A stretch of 64,000 nucleotides of DNA, from positions 248,001 through 312,000 of the forward strand of contig CAWUJH010000005.1 in the NCBI GenBank assembly GCA_963922875.1. Reading direction: 5' to 3'. Positions within the stretch are counted from its first letter, which is position 1. Each line of letters begins with the position of its first letter. The notes beneath the pieces are model-generated. The model searched no databases, had not been told where the DNA came from, and saw only the letters and a program-made list of their open reading frames with translations. This DNA is from Ketobacter sp963922875 (GTDB taxonomy: Bacteria; Pseudomonadota; Gammaproteobacteria; Pseudomonadales; Ketobacteraceae). Below are positions 35,649 to 44,678 of this stretch, one piece after another. The translations under genes were made by a program, and so were the position numbers.

Positions 35649-35853
35649 CTGGTGGAGAGATTAAATTGGGTAGCGCAGCCTTTGGTTACGGCAAACTGCC
35701 GGGCAAATCGAGCCGCATCAATCGCATCGTTAAAAAACGAACGGTTATCTAATTTACCGTGTCCAGAAACTTAGGCGCGGCAACGGCCGCTAGAATTCCC
35801 CTAATCAGGATAACGGTTATCAGTTCTATTAATGTAAAACCTCTCTTTAGCAC
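35580..35853 (-). pseudogene. mshC: Frameshifted second mshC-like prepilin remnant
   Basis: On the minus strand, GTG 35853 opens VLKRG before FTLIELITVILIRGILAA, then AAPKFLD. A TAG follows at 35751-35749. A single frame change near 35760 restores homology in another frame: DAARFARQFAVTKGC, then ATQFNLS and FSVTRE. This is clearly related to the intact MshC, which reads AARYARQFAVTKGC. Over the first 26 mature residues 17 match by eye. The 3' part is lost where the acyltransferase gene ends; the boundary given is approximate. It lies directly downstream of mshA, the ancestral place of mshC. One base error in the sequence could mimic the frameshift, but the truncation would remain. Confidence 0.85.
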
Positions 35854-35925
35854 AGAGTCTATGGTAATGAGTATGGGCTTTTTGTGGCACGGGAGGATAT
35901 TAGGAGGGGTGTAGCAGGGGTATTT

Positions 35926-35961
35926 AATACAGATAATACAGATAATACAGATAATACAGAT
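35926..35961. repeat. Four tandem copies of a 9-bp unit
   Basis: AATACAGAT is repeated four times without a mismatch, followed by a partial unit. The 8-base ACAGATAA at its edge (35956-35963) can pair with TTATCTGT at 35980-35987. The repeat lies between the mshC remnant and the mshA terminator. It could vary in number by slippage, but it is outside any credible gene. Confidence 0.9.
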
Positions 35962-36015
35962 AACAAAAGTTTTTGGATTTTATCTGTTTATGGAATGTGG
36001 GTGGTGGGATGGCTA

Positions 36016-36050
36016 GAAAAACAAACCCCGGCCGAATGGATGGGGTTTGT
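36016..36050 (-). terminator. Terminator after mshA
   Basis: ACAAACCCC and GGGGTTTGT form a perfect 9-bp stem with a 12-base loop. Read on the minus strand it is followed by TTTTTC. It lies about 40 bases beyond the mshA stop and should end the mshI-to-mshA transcript. It also shows that transcription is not meant to enter the mshC remnant. Confidence 0.82.
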
Positions 36051-36088
36051 TAATAGTCTAGAAATAAAACCTAGATGGTTTTTGTTTT

Positions 36089-36544
36089 TTAACAACCAGT
36101 AATGGTGGATATAGCTGGTGTAGGAGGTGTAGCAGTACTAAGAGCTTCAGTGTAAGTAAAGCTACAAGTACTACCCGCAAGAGATATTGTCATAACGGCT
36201 GGTCCTGTGCCTGCTGAGGTGCAAGTGAATTCTGTCGGATACTCGATTCCGGCAGCGTCGCAAATGTGGCCATTGGCAGCGGAATCACTCCCGCTAACAT
36301 ATCCATCCACAATATCCACCGTCACATCCTCTAAAACTACAGTTGCAGCATTATTTACAAGATATGAAGCGTGAACAATGCCTGAAGCAGATTTAACGGC
36401 TGCTCTGGCGCCTTCGGTAGCCGCTCGCTCGGCGTCTCCAGCTAAATCAGCAAACTTGGGCACCGCAAATGCCGACAGAATGCCGAGAATTACGATAACC
36501 ATTATCAATTCGATAAGAGTGAAGCCCGATTGTTGTCTTTTCAT
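36089..36544 (-). CDS. mshA: MSHA major pilin MshA
   Basis: 151 residues. The leader MKRQQSG precedes FTLIELIMVIVILGI with Glu at +5. The mature part begins AVPKFADLAGDAERAATEG, typical of MshA. Cysteines in GHICDAAG, FTCTSAG, STCSFTY and the last residue would form the C-terminal disulfide loops. The Ser/Thr- and Pro-rich end (STATPPTPAIST) could be a glycosylation region. Being last in its arm and before a terminator fits high expression of a major subunit. Confidence 0.9.
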   Translation of the reverse strand: MKRQQSGFTLIELIMVIVILGILSAFAVPKFADLAGDAERAATEGARAAVKSASGIVHASYLVNNAATVVLEDVTVDIVDGYVSGSDSAANGHICDAAGIEYPTEFTCTSAGTGPAVMTISLAGSTCSFTYTEALSTATPPTPAISTITGC

Positions 36545-36580
36545 TGTCTAACCTCAATTAACCTGATTTTCCCGGCATCC

Positions 36581-37099
36581 CTAAATGTTTGTTATTACTT
36601 CGCCGGTCCTGGCGTTGTAAATAATATTGCTACTTTCATCCGTTTTCCGATAACTGTAACGGCAATTGCCGTTTACTGTATCCACCAAATAGTCAGAACC
36701 CACCGCTAAATTCTCCGTCACCGACGGTGAGTTTGCTACTAACAAGCCCCGCCAAATACGCACACAACGGGCCGGGCTATCCATCACAGCGCTGTTGTTG
36801 GAACCAGCGCCTTGGCCTGCGTCTGTGGGCCAGCCATCGGAACTGGTGGCCACATCATCGCTGCCAAAGCCAATCACTTCATTCACCGCCTTGGAGCTGC
36901 CATTGGCAATCCATTGGGTGCGAACCAATATCACCGCCGAAGCCAGGGCACCACCTGTGCCTAACACTGCGGCTTGATGGGCGTTATCATAGGTGCTGAT
37001 CATTCTTGGTAGTGCCACAGCCGCCAATATGGAAATTAGGGCAATGACAATGGCCAGCTCCACCAAGGTAAATCCTCTATTAATACCATCGGCAGACAT
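36581..37099 (-). CDS. mshB: MSHA pilin MshB
   Basis: 172 residues from ATG 37099. The start is set by the leader MSADGINRG before FTLVELAIVIALIS; 40 further codons are open upstream but do not form a leader. The mature domain starts LPRMISTYDNAHQAAV. MshB-like pilins sit between mshG and mshA in Vibrio, as here. A minor-pilin role is inferred. Confidence 0.85.
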   Translation of the reverse strand: MSADGINRGFTLVELAIVIALISILAAVALPRMISTYDNAHQAAVLGTGGALASAVILVRTQWIANGSSKAVNEVIGFGSDDVATSSDGWPTDAGQGAGSNNSAVMDSPARCVRIWRGLLVANSPSVTENLAVGSDYLVDTVNGNCRYSYRKTDESSNIIYNARTGEVITNI

Positions 37100-37240
37100 T
37101 CTGTTTTCTTTACATGCGGTTACGTTTAAAGATTTCACCGGAATAGGAATTCCCGCCTTTGTTACTCTAACTATAGACCAAATTCGTTTTGTGCAAATTT
37201 GAATTACCGGCCATTTCATAGGTCGTTTACTCCCTAGTGT

Positions 37241-38461
37241 TTAGCGTTTCATGGCGGAGCCCAATTCCCACATAGGGAGGAACACGCCAAGGGCTAGAAT
37301 TAATACCATAACTCCCAGGAAAACCAGGATAATGGGTTCGATTGCGTCCGCCATGCCTTTTAAATCGTAATCCACTTCTTCATCGTAAAAATCCGCCACA
37401 TCATGGAGTAACTTGTCGAGTCCACCGGTCTCTTCACCGATGGCGATCATTTGAATCACCAAATCCGAAAATATTCCAGCCGCTGCAGCGGTTCGCGCCA
37501 GAGTATCACCACGTTCCACGCCGGTACGAATACGATCCACATGATAGGCAATATATTCATTACCTAATGTAGGGCCAACAATACTTAATGCGTTCAATAC
37601 AGGGATACCCGATTCAAAGGTCATGGCAAAACTGCGGGCGAAACGGGAGAGAGCGATACGCTCAAAAATACTCCCCACCACGGGTAAGCTCATTTTGCTT
37701 TTATCCCACCACATGCGGCCGTTGGGTGTGTTGATATAATAGCGAAAACCGAAAATCACAGAAAAAACGACGCCTAACACGAACCACCAGTAGTTCACTG
37801 TAAATTCAGAAGTGGCCATTAGGATTCGGGTGGGTAGGGGGAGTTCGGCTCCCACTTTAGCGAAAACTTTGGCAAATTGGGGAATAACAAATAAGTTGAT
37901 GATAAACATGGCAATTGCCATGGCGCCCAATACGAAAGACGGATACCGCAATGCTTGAGTCATGCGATTGCGGGTATCCCGTTCCATTTCAATATGGCCA
38001 ATTAATTTACCGAAGGCGTCTTCCAGACGACCGGTATTTTCACCTACATGAATCATGCTCACAAACATGGGGGAAAATATTTTGGAGTGATTGCCCATGG
38101 CGTTGGCCAGTGTCGAACCGCCGCTGAGGCGGTTACTGATATCGGTTAAGGCCTCACTAATTGTGTCATTTTTACTGATTTCCGCGAGACCAGAGATGGC
38201 TTGTACAATGGGTATTCCGGAGCGTGTCAGGGCCCGCATCTGCCGACACAGCATGATCTGGTCGTCCAGGGTTACCTTCTGCTTAAATTTGAAATTGAGT
38301 GACAGCTCCCCCTTTTTGCCTTCGGTCGATTGGCGAATGCTTATGGGAATGATCGCTTGACTTTGGAGCTGATTCGCAACTGCTTCGGCATCATTGGCTT
38401 CGAGCTTGCCTGTAACTTTATCACCCAGCGAATTGCGACCGATATATTGATAAGTGGGCAT
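37241..38461 (-). CDS. mshG: MSHA inner-membrane platform protein MshG (PilC/GspF family)
   Basis: 406 residues with two GspF domains, each followed by hydrophobic segments (near 170-190, 215-240 and the C terminus). Visible are GRNSLGDKVTG at the N terminus, MFVSMIHVGENTGRLED and LVIQMIAIGEETGGLD, the paired GspF signatures. It is the inner-membrane platform that couples the MshE motor to pilin insertion. It starts 5 bases after mshE. Confidence 0.93.
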   Translation of the reverse strand: MPTYQYIGRNSLGDKVTGKLEANDAEAVANQLQSQAIIPISIRQSTEGKKGELSLNFKFKQKVTLDDQIMLCRQMRALTRSGIPIVQAISGLAEISKNDTISEALTDISNRLSGGSTLANAMGNHSKIFSPMFVSMIHVGENTGRLEDAFGKLIGHIEMERDTRNRMTQALRYPSFVLGAMAIAMFIINLFVIPQFAKVFAKVGAELPLPTRILMATSEFTVNYWWFVLGVVFSVIFGFRYYINTPNGRMWWDKSKMSLPVVGSIFERIALSRFARSFAMTFESGIPVLNALSIVGPTLGNEYIAYHVDRIRTGVERGDTLARTAAAAGIFSDLVIQMIAIGEETGGLDKLLHDVADFYDEEVDYDLKGMADAIEPIILVFLGVMVLILALGVFLPMWELGSAMKR

Positions 38462-38466
38462 ACTCT

Positions 38467-40173
38467 TTAGCCTTCCAATGTCGCGGTGATTTTAAAGACT
38501 TCCTGCACTGATGTTATTCCCGTTTTGGCGTAGTCCAATGCCGCCTGACTTATGGAACGGAAGCGCGGATTGGCTTGCGCCGCGTTGGCAAATTCAGCCG
38601 CGTCGCCTTTGCGTAAGGCGTAGAGCGTGTGTTCATCCATTTCCAATAACTCATGGACACCAATGCGCCCGGAATAACCTGTTTTATTGCAATGATGGCA
38701 GCCTGCTCCCTTATAGTAATTAGAATCCATGGAAGAGCCATCGATGTGGCCTATCCAGGAGAGTTCTTGAGGCGTTAACTGATAGGGCTGCTTGCAATGC
38801 TCACAGATTTTACGAATCAGACGTTGTGCCATAACAGCGCGGAGGGAGGAGGCCACCAGAAAACTATCGCAACCCATATCAATTAACCGCATCGCAGTTG
38901 AAATGGAATCATTGGTGTGCAGTGTGGAGAGCACCATGTGGCCGGTCATGGCTGCTCGGAGTCCGATTTCGGCTGTTTCCTGGTCCCGCATTTCGCCCAC
39001 CAGAATGATGTCTGGATCCTGGCGCAGGGCGGTACGTAGAACCGAGGCAAAGGTAAGCCCGATCTTGGTGTGAATTTGTACCTGGTTGATGCGTTCCATT
39101 CGATATTCAATAGGGTCTTCAGCGGTAATAATCTTACGCCCGGGCAGGTTTAATAAATTCAAGGCGGAGTAAAGCGTGGTGGTTTTACCACTTCCTGTGG
39201 GGCCGGTAACTAATACCATGCCGTGGGGGCGTTGTATCAAGGTTTCAAAGCGGCTGCGAATATTGTCCACCATGCCGAGTCTGTCCATCGACAGCAGGCC
39301 TGCTGATTGGTCTAGTAAACGCATAACTACGCATTCACCATAGGGAACCGGCAGGGTAGACAAGCGCACGTCAATGCTGCGGTTAAGAACCCGAATATTA
39401 AAGCGTCCGTCTTGGGGTAAGCGTTTTTCAGATATATCCAGTCCGGACATGATTTTCAAACGGGATACCAGAGCAGGGGCAATCCGGCGCTCGTTCATGA
39501 CTTGTTCCTGGAGTTCCCCGTCAACCCGTAAGCGTACTCTTAATACCGATTCGTTGGGTTCAATATGGATGTCTGAAGCATTGATTTGAACGGCATCTTC
39601 GAAAATACTTTGTAGAAGTCTGACTACGGGCGCTTCACCCGATTCAGTGGTTACTGCCAGGCTTTCGAGGTCAAAATCATTGGTACCTAGTTCTGAGTTT
39701 AACTCAGAAGCAATGGACGCAATTTTTTCCGAGCGTCGGTAGATTCGATCCATCGCTGATACGATATCTTTTTCACCGACGAAAGCTGGATGTACTGGCC
39801 GTTTTAGAATGCGTTGTAATTCATCGATAGCCAGTATATCGAGAGGGTCTACCATTCCCACTAATAAGCCATCGGGGCGCTCAGCAAGCACCAGTGCCAG
39901 AAAGTGGCGGGAGTGGTGTTCGGGCAGGCGGCGGATTAACTCGTTATCGAATTGGAATTGACCCAAATCGATGTAGGGATAGCCAAAGTGATGCCCCATG
40001 GTTTGGAGCATTTGTTTTTCCGTGATGAAACCTCGTGCAACAAAAATCTTCCCTATCTTTTTGCCCGTTTTTTTTTGTTCTTCTAAAGCCTGATTCAGTT
40101 GATCATGGGTGATCAAGCCTTTTGAGAGCAGCAGGTCTCCAATGCGAATTTTAGGGGTTTTGTGGGGTTCCAT
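38467..40173 (-). CDS. mshE: MSHA assembly ATPase MshE (PilB/GspE family)
   Basis: About 568 residues from ATG 40173, which has AAAGG upstream; an ATG 18 bases earlier is possible. The N-terminal domain has the MshEN-type repeats LLLSKGLITHDQLNQAL and KIFVARGFITEKQM, which in Vibrio MshE bind cyclic di-GMP. The motor core has Walker A GPTGSGKTTT, the Asp box, Walker B ILVGEMRD and a His box, with a CxxC zinc site (ICEHC, CHHCNKTG). It drives pilus extension. Its start lies inside the 3' end of mshL (23-base overlap). Confidence 0.93.
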   Translation of the reverse strand: MEPHKTPKIRIGDLLLSKGLITHDQLNQALEEQKKTGKKIGKIFVARGFITEKQMLQTMGHHFGYPYIDLGQFQFDNELIRRLPEHHSRHFLALVLAERPDGLLVGMVDPLDILAIDELQRILKRPVHPAFVGEKDIVSAMDRIYRRSEKIASIASELNSELGTNDFDLESLAVTTESGEAPVVRLLQSIFEDAVQINASDIHIEPNESVLRVRLRVDGELQEQVMNERRIAPALVSRLKIMSGLDISEKRLPQDGRFNIRVLNRSIDVRLSTLPVPYGECVVMRLLDQSAGLLSMDRLGMVDNIRSRFETLIQRPHGMVLVTGPTGSGKTTTLYSALNLLNLPGRKIITAEDPIEYRMERINQVQIHTKIGLTFASVLRTALRQDPDIILVGEMRDQETAEIGLRAAMTGHMVLSTLHTNDSISTAMRLIDMGCDSFLVASSLRAVMAQRLIRKICEHCKQPYQLTPQELSWIGHIDGSSMDSNYYKGAGCHHCNKTGYSGRIGVHELLEMDEHTLYALRKGDAAEFANAAQANPRFRSISQAALDYAKTGITSVQEVFKITATLEG

Positions 40174-41854
40174 TCTTACCTTTCTCTTCAATAGTTAATT
40201 CAATTGGAGATTGGTTCATGTTGGGCAAATAAGGTAAAAAACGGTTTTCTACAGTGTCGGCCAGCTCACTCATAGCTTTGGCTTCAACCACATGGGGTTT
40301 TAGCAGGATCACCAGTTCACTTTTTACTTTTGCGCGTAGCCGCTGACTGAATAACAGCTTACCGATGAAAGGAATATCTTTTAGGAATGGTATACCTGAT
40401 ATTTCCTCCCGATAGGATTCTTGCATCAATCCACCGATCACTACAATCTGGCCATTCTCAGCTCTAACAACACTATCGGTTTCCCGAATGGTGCTGAAGG
40501 CAAGGGGCAGGGTTAATGCACCATCGGTCAGTTGTATGTTTTTGGTTTTCTCTGTGACTTCAGAAATCGACGGGTGAACATGGAGAATCACATCACCAAG
40601 CGTGGAAATTTGAGGCGTTACATCCAGAGCGATACCTGAAAAGAAAGGGGTTAGGGTAACGTCCGGTGTGTCACTTACCGTGGAGGATGTGGTGGTAGTG
40701 GTACTGGATATATCGGTTACGAAAAATTCATCGCTCCCTACCTTAATCACTGCTTTTTGATTGTTCAAGGTGGCAATGCGAGGGCTCGATAACACGTTAA
40801 CAGAACCTTGCAGTTCTAACATGCTCAGGACGGCGGTAAAGTCCGTAAAATTTGCGCCCAAGGTGAATACGCCACCCAATAACGAAGAGTTTTGATCTTT
40901 CAATGAGGAGAAGTCTGCTTGTTCCAAGCCACCCACAATTTCATTGGTGCTTTGTTCTAATACTCCATTGTAGCCCTGACCGAAAGTATCCCAACGAATG
41001 CCGGAGGCAAAGCCTTCGCTTAGTTCCACCTCCATTATCTTGGCTTCGATAAACACCTGCTTTTGCAGGCTTAATTGCGCCGCATCCAGATACTCTTCAA
41101 CTCGGCGAAGTTCCGTCGGTAGAGCATTAACCACTGCAATTCCAGAGCTTGGATCGACGATAACGCTGCGACCATCATTGGTGCCAATTATGGTGGTTAG
41201 AATGTTTTGCAATTTAAACCAGAATTGACTTTCGGATTGTGTTTGAATATCGCTACTTAGCACCGTTTGGGTTTCGGTGGAGGTGGAGGTACCTGTAGTA
41301 CCAGATTCACTGGAGCCACTACTGGAAACCTGACCGCTGCTCACGGTAGTGCTGGATCGGCCGCTACGATTGATGTTTAAGTAGTTGATGTTGAAAACCC
41401 GACTTTGCATGGATTTTGGCAAAATCTGATAGCCGTAGGGTTTAGCAATAAAGTCAAATCCGTAGGCATCCCGGATTGCGCGTAATGCTTCCTCAATATT
41501 GACATCCCGCAACTGAATTGAAATGTCACCAACCACTTCCGGACTGACGATCATATTGACGGAAGTGCCATGAACCAAACTCAGAAAAAATTGCCGGGCG
41601 GGAGTATCTGTTGCCGTCACATCGAAGCGGGGCAGCTTAGGTTTTTTCGCTAGCGCTTGCTTTTTGCTAGGTGGTTGAGTTTGGTCCGCGAGCAGTTCCG
41701 CTGTTACACTCTGTGATTCCAGGGTTGACTCTGCCGTCTCTGCAGTGGGTAGGGTTGCTGGTTGGCTTTCAGCTTCCATTGGCTGTTGGGTAGAGCAAGC
41801 ATTTAACAGCGTCCCGACGGCTGAAATTAGAATGATACGATGCAGATTACTCAT
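40151..41854 (-). CDS. mshL: MSHA outer-membrane secretin MshL
   Basis: 567 residues. A lipoprotein signal ends in LLNAC (about residue 20). A low-complexity linker and a secretin N-terminal (STN-like) domain, VEVVGDISIQLRDV type, precede a Ser/Thr-rich loop (SSSGSSESGTTG) and the secretin barrel with VVIGGLMQESY and KSELVILLKPHVV. It forms the outer-membrane pore for the pilus. It overlaps mshK by 8 bases and mshE by 23. Confidence 0.93.
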   Translation of the reverse strand: MSNLHRIILISAVGTLLNACSTQQPMEAESQPATLPTAETAESTLESQSVTAELLADQTQPPSKKQALAKKPKLPRFDVTATDTPARQFFLSLVHGTSVNMIVSPEVVGDISIQLRDVNIEEALRAIRDAYGFDFIAKPYGYQILPKSMQSRVFNINYLNINRSGRSSTTVSSGQVSSSGSSESGTTGTSTSTETQTVLSSDIQTQSESQFWFKLQNILTTIIGTNDGRSVIVDPSSGIAVVNALPTELRRVEEYLDAAQLSLQKQVFIEAKIMEVELSEGFASGIRWDTFGQGYNGVLEQSTNEIVGGLEQADFSSLKDQNSSLLGGVFTLGANFTDFTAVLSMLELQGSVNVLSSPRIATLNNQKAVIKVGSDEFFVTDISSTTTTTSSTVSDTPDVTLTPFFSGIALDVTPQISTLGDVILHVHPSISEVTEKTKNIQLTDGALTLPLAFSTIRETDSVVRAENGQIVVIGGLMQESYREEISGIPFLKDIPFIGKLLFSQRLRAKVKSELVILLKPHVVEAKAMSELADTVENRFLPYLPNMNQSPIELTIEEKGKNGTPQNP

Positions 41855-42179
41855 GTTCTCTATCCTTTCTCACTTCGGCATTGGGCAGTGTTAGATTAAT
41901 GGTTTCGTCACCCTGTTGTAGCACAACGGAATCTTGCTTAATGGCAACCACAATGGCATTGTTGATGACATCGTTGACGCCAACCAAGGATTCGTTAACA
42001 ACTGCCTTACGATATTTGCCATCAGAAATAATCATAGACAGTGAGAAAGTGTAGGCTTGGGGTGACCTTGTTTCGTTAATGACAGACGGTGGCGCAGTAG
42101 GATCTTTTGCTGCCAACAATGGGGTTGCCAAAACTAGGGTGGTGAGCAAGACAACGGCTTTGTGATTAACGTGCGACAC
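41847..42179 (-). CDS. mshK: MSHA periplasmic protein MshK
   Basis: 110 residues with a signal peptide (about 1-23), then a small GspC/PilP-like beta domain beginning KDPTAPPS and containing VGVNDVINNAIV. Such proteins link the inner-membrane complex to the secretin. Overlaps with mshJ (14 bases) and mshL (8 bases) show tight coupling. Confidence 0.83.
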   Translation of the reverse strand: MSHVNHKAVVLLTTLVLATPLLAAKDPTAPPSVINETRSPQAYTFSLSMIISDGKYRKAVVNESLVGVNDVINNAIVVAIKQDSVVLQQGDETINLTLPNAEVRKDREHE

Positions 42180-42837
42180 GAATCAGATCCTCCCCAGAGC
42201 TTAACGTATGTACCTTAAGGCTTAGACGCCCAGTCGGGTGTTCTAATACTGTGTAGTCCAGCTGATCCCAGATCAGTTTCGAAGGTAACGACTCGGCGGC
42301 CTCTAAGTACTTTGTGACGGCAAAAAAACTTCCTACTAATGTAAGCTCTAGGTCATGGCGATACAGTGTTGCAGATTGTTGTTGCTTCTCATCCGCGACT
42401 AACAGTTTTTCGGCGGGCTTACTGACCACGCTTTCTATGGATAAGCCACTGCTTTCACTCAGCAGTTCACCCAAGACGAAGGGCATTTCCTCAGGCGAAA
42501 TGAGATTGCCAGTGATATCATGAATCTTGGAGTCTACTCGTGAATTCAGCAGGGTCAGGTCTTTGATTTTGGATTCAGCTACCCGACTGGGGTGGTTGCG
42601 AAGTTGATTTTCCAGGTCGGCTATTTTTTCTTCCAGGAGAGTTGCGGCATCCTGAGCCTGACTGTGTTGATTCTCGAAACTTAATTTTTTCTTGATCAAC
42701 GGTTGCATTATCAACTGATCCACCAGGGCTAAGATGATTACCGCTCCGGCGGCTGCCAGAATTAAACGTTCACGAAATGAGAGTTCGCCAGTGCGCTCGG
42801 CCAGTAATTCGTACTGTGCTTTCAACGGGTTATTCAT
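42166..42837 (-). CDS. mshJ: MSHA alignment protein MshJ (PilO/GspM-like)
   Basis: 223 residues. A short cytoplasmic N terminus, one membrane helix (about 25-45, LILAAAGAVIILALVDQL), a coiled coil and a periplasmic ferredoxin-like domain fit PilO/GspM. It would pair with the PilN-like protein encoded just upstream (8-base overlap) as the inner-membrane alignment complex. Confidence 0.85.
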   Translation of the reverse strand: MNNPLKAQYELLAERTGELSFRERLILAAAGAVIILALVDQLIMQPLIKKKLSFENQHSQAQDAATLLEEKIADLENQLRNHPSRVAESKIKDLTLLNSRVDSKIHDITGNLISPEEMPFVLGELLSESSGLSIESVVSKPAEKLLVADEKQQQSATLYRHDLELTLVGSFFAVTKYLEAAESLPSKLIWDQLDYTVLEHPTGRLSLKVHTLSSGEDLIRVAR

Positions 42838-43438
42838 GTTTTGTGCTCACGCTAAAACGTAAATAGTGGTTGTCGCCACTCGGTTTCGATACGTTAAAGA
42901 CGCGGAATCCAAGCCCACCAAATTCGGGCTGCTCCTTGAATAACCCCATATATATTGGAATGGCTTTAGCGTTTTTAGCCATTCCAGAAAGATTTAACGA
43001 AGGGCCCGGAGTGTTGATCTGGATTCGGGTTAACCACAGGGCGTCACTGCGTACATTGGCGAGAGCGTTAAGATATTGAGAAAAATACACACTATGATCG
43101 TTGCCTTGCTGTTCTAGCGAGGCGAGAAATCGACGTTTGCTGCTTAGGCTGGAGCGCAGTTCTTCCTCTGTCTTAGCGAAGCTTTTATTACCTCGTCCGA
43201 GGGAATCCAGCTCAGCCTGTAATTTCGCGGCTACTTTTTCCAACGGTTGGGTGGTCTCTTGTAATTGGATCAATTTAGATTCAGCACCCAATGTGCTGTA
43301 GTAATCGAGAACTGAAAGCAATAACCAGAACACGAGTACCCCCACCCAAATGAAGATAATGTGATGGAGTGGTAGCTTGACGACCGGCTTGCGAAACTGC
43401 TCTTGGTAAAACTCTATATGTTGGTTAAGTTGATGCAT
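42830..43438 (-). CDS. PilN-like MSHA assembly protein
   Basis: 202 residues with one N-terminal membrane helix (about 28-45), then a coiled coil and a periplasmic domain containing LTRIQINTPGPSLNLSG, as in PilN/GspL-C. In Vibrio, mshI carries PilM- and PilN-like functions; here they are two genes with a 14-base overlap, and this one is sometimes called MshI2. It should bind MshJ in the periplasm and MshI in the cytoplasm. Confidence 0.83.
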   Translation of the reverse strand: MHQLNQHIEFYQEQFRKPVVKLPLHHIIFIWVGVLVFWLLLSVLDYYSTLGAESKLIQLQETTQPLEKVAAKLQAELDSLGRGNKSFAKTEEELRSSLSSKRRFLASLEQQGNDHSVYFSQYLNALANVRSDALWLTRIQINTPGPSLNLSGMAKNAKAIPIYMGLFKEQPEFGGLGFRVFNVSKPSGDNHYLRFSVSTKHE

Positions 43439-44390
43439 TCCAGGCTCCTAATGCGGCACCTAATGCGGGAGCTACGACGCCGGCAGTAAGGGCGCCGTAG
43501 TCTTGGTCTGACTGCATTTGTGGTGGAAACAAAAACAACTCGGCAGCAACGGGGAGCCTTTCCTTGAGTGTGCTCCACCATTCAGAGTGAGTCTGGCTGG
43601 AGGGAACAATGAAGATACCTGAGACACTGGATTTACCCAGTTGGCTTTCGTAGTAATCCAAAGATCTTTGGACATCAAGGGCTAAATTGTCCACCGGGTC
43701 AGATTTGAAATTCATATTACCGGCAAAGGTGTCTTCATTATTGCTCGATATTTCTATGGTTCTCGTGAGATAGAGATAACCATCTTCCACTAAATTGATG
43801 GTGCCACCTCCGCCATTTAAATAAAGAAACGCGGTAGATTTTCCATTGGTTTGAGCCAGTGCTCTGGTGAGTGATGCCATGGCTAATTCATTGACACCGA
43901 TGCTTTGTAAGGGTAAATCAGCTTTGTGGCAGAGTTGTACCAGCTTGCTAACAATTTCTATTTCAGCCGCAGCCGCATAGACCATCTTCATGCGTCCGCG
44001 ATAAGCGTCTTCTGGTAAACGAAAGACATCGACGACACACTTGGCAACATTGTGTGAAACTAAATCTTTAATTTTCCAGCGAACGGCTTCGCTCATTTCA
44101 AGGTCAGGGACTTCTGGTGAATCCACCAGTACCATATCGTAATATTGATGACCGAGAGTAATAAAACAGTCAACCTGCGTGGGAATAGGGGTTTGTTCCA
44201 GGAGTGCAGCCAGCGCCTCCGCCGGTGAATCAAAAGTTTGATCCAAAAGGCCGAAGCTTTTTATAATCGGTTGGTTGTTTTCAGTTTCCAGTAGGCACCA
44301 CGATGCATTCTGTGGCGTTAGGCTGATCCCTAAAACACCATTCGTCATTTTGCTCTTGCGTGAAAAAATATTTTCTAACCAGGCTTTCAT
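43425..44390 (-). CDS. mshI: MSHA biogenesis protein MshI (PilM-like)
   Basis: 321 residues without a membrane segment. The actin-like PilM fold is suggested by GVLGISLTPQNASW at the start and by LYLNGGGGTINLVEDG. It should sit on the cytoplasmic face and bind the PilN-like protein. It is the first gene of the minus-strand arm. The 288 bases upstream, shared with the dehydrogenase gene, should hold the arm's promoter, but I cannot point to a clear one. Confidence 0.88.
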   Translation of the reverse strand: MKAWLENIFSRKSKMTNGVLGISLTPQNASWCLLETENNQPIIKSFGLLDQTFDSPAEALAALLEQTPIPTQVDCFITLGHQYYDMVLVDSPEVPDLEMSEAVRWKIKDLVSHNVAKCVVDVFRLPEDAYRGRMKMVYAAAAEIEIVSKLVQLCHKADLPLQSIGVNELAMASLTRALAQTNGKSTAFLYLNGGGGTINLVEDGYLYLTRTIEISSNNEDTFAGNMNFKSDPVDNLALDVQRSLDYYESQLGKSSVSGIFIVPSSQTHSEWWSTLKERLPVAAELFLFPPQMQSDQDYGALTAGVVAPALGAALGAWNAST

Positions 44391-44678
44391 TTACCTATCC
44401 AGTTTTGGCGGAAAATACCCCATATATTCAAAGAGTAGACGACATTTTTAATATGGGCAGAAAATTAAAGAGGAAAAATGGTGATAATAATCACTGTCTT
44501 GCGGTTGTTTTTTGAACAAGATTAGGTGAAATACCGAGAATCTCCCAGCTCCGAAGGGGAGTGCTTGAGGAAACTGGTTGCGGAGACTTAAGGTATACAA
44601 TCTTTAGTCATGGCGTAGAGATAAGCCCTGTGCTCTAATCCGTTTGAATTAAATTGGAACCAATAATTGAGGTGATGA

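Noticed and set aside
35926..35961. CRISPR-like repeat
   Set aside because: The 9-bp units are contiguous with no spacers, so it is a simple tandem repeat.
35884..36102. A 72-codon plus-strand frame holding the 9-bp repeat, read as NTDNTD
   Set aside because: It spans the mshA terminator and a tandem repeat, has no relatives by eye, and its composition is explained by the repeat.
37100..37219. An upstream extension of mshB
   Set aside because: It would place 40 residues before a normal prepilin leader; ATG 37099 fits the cleavage site.
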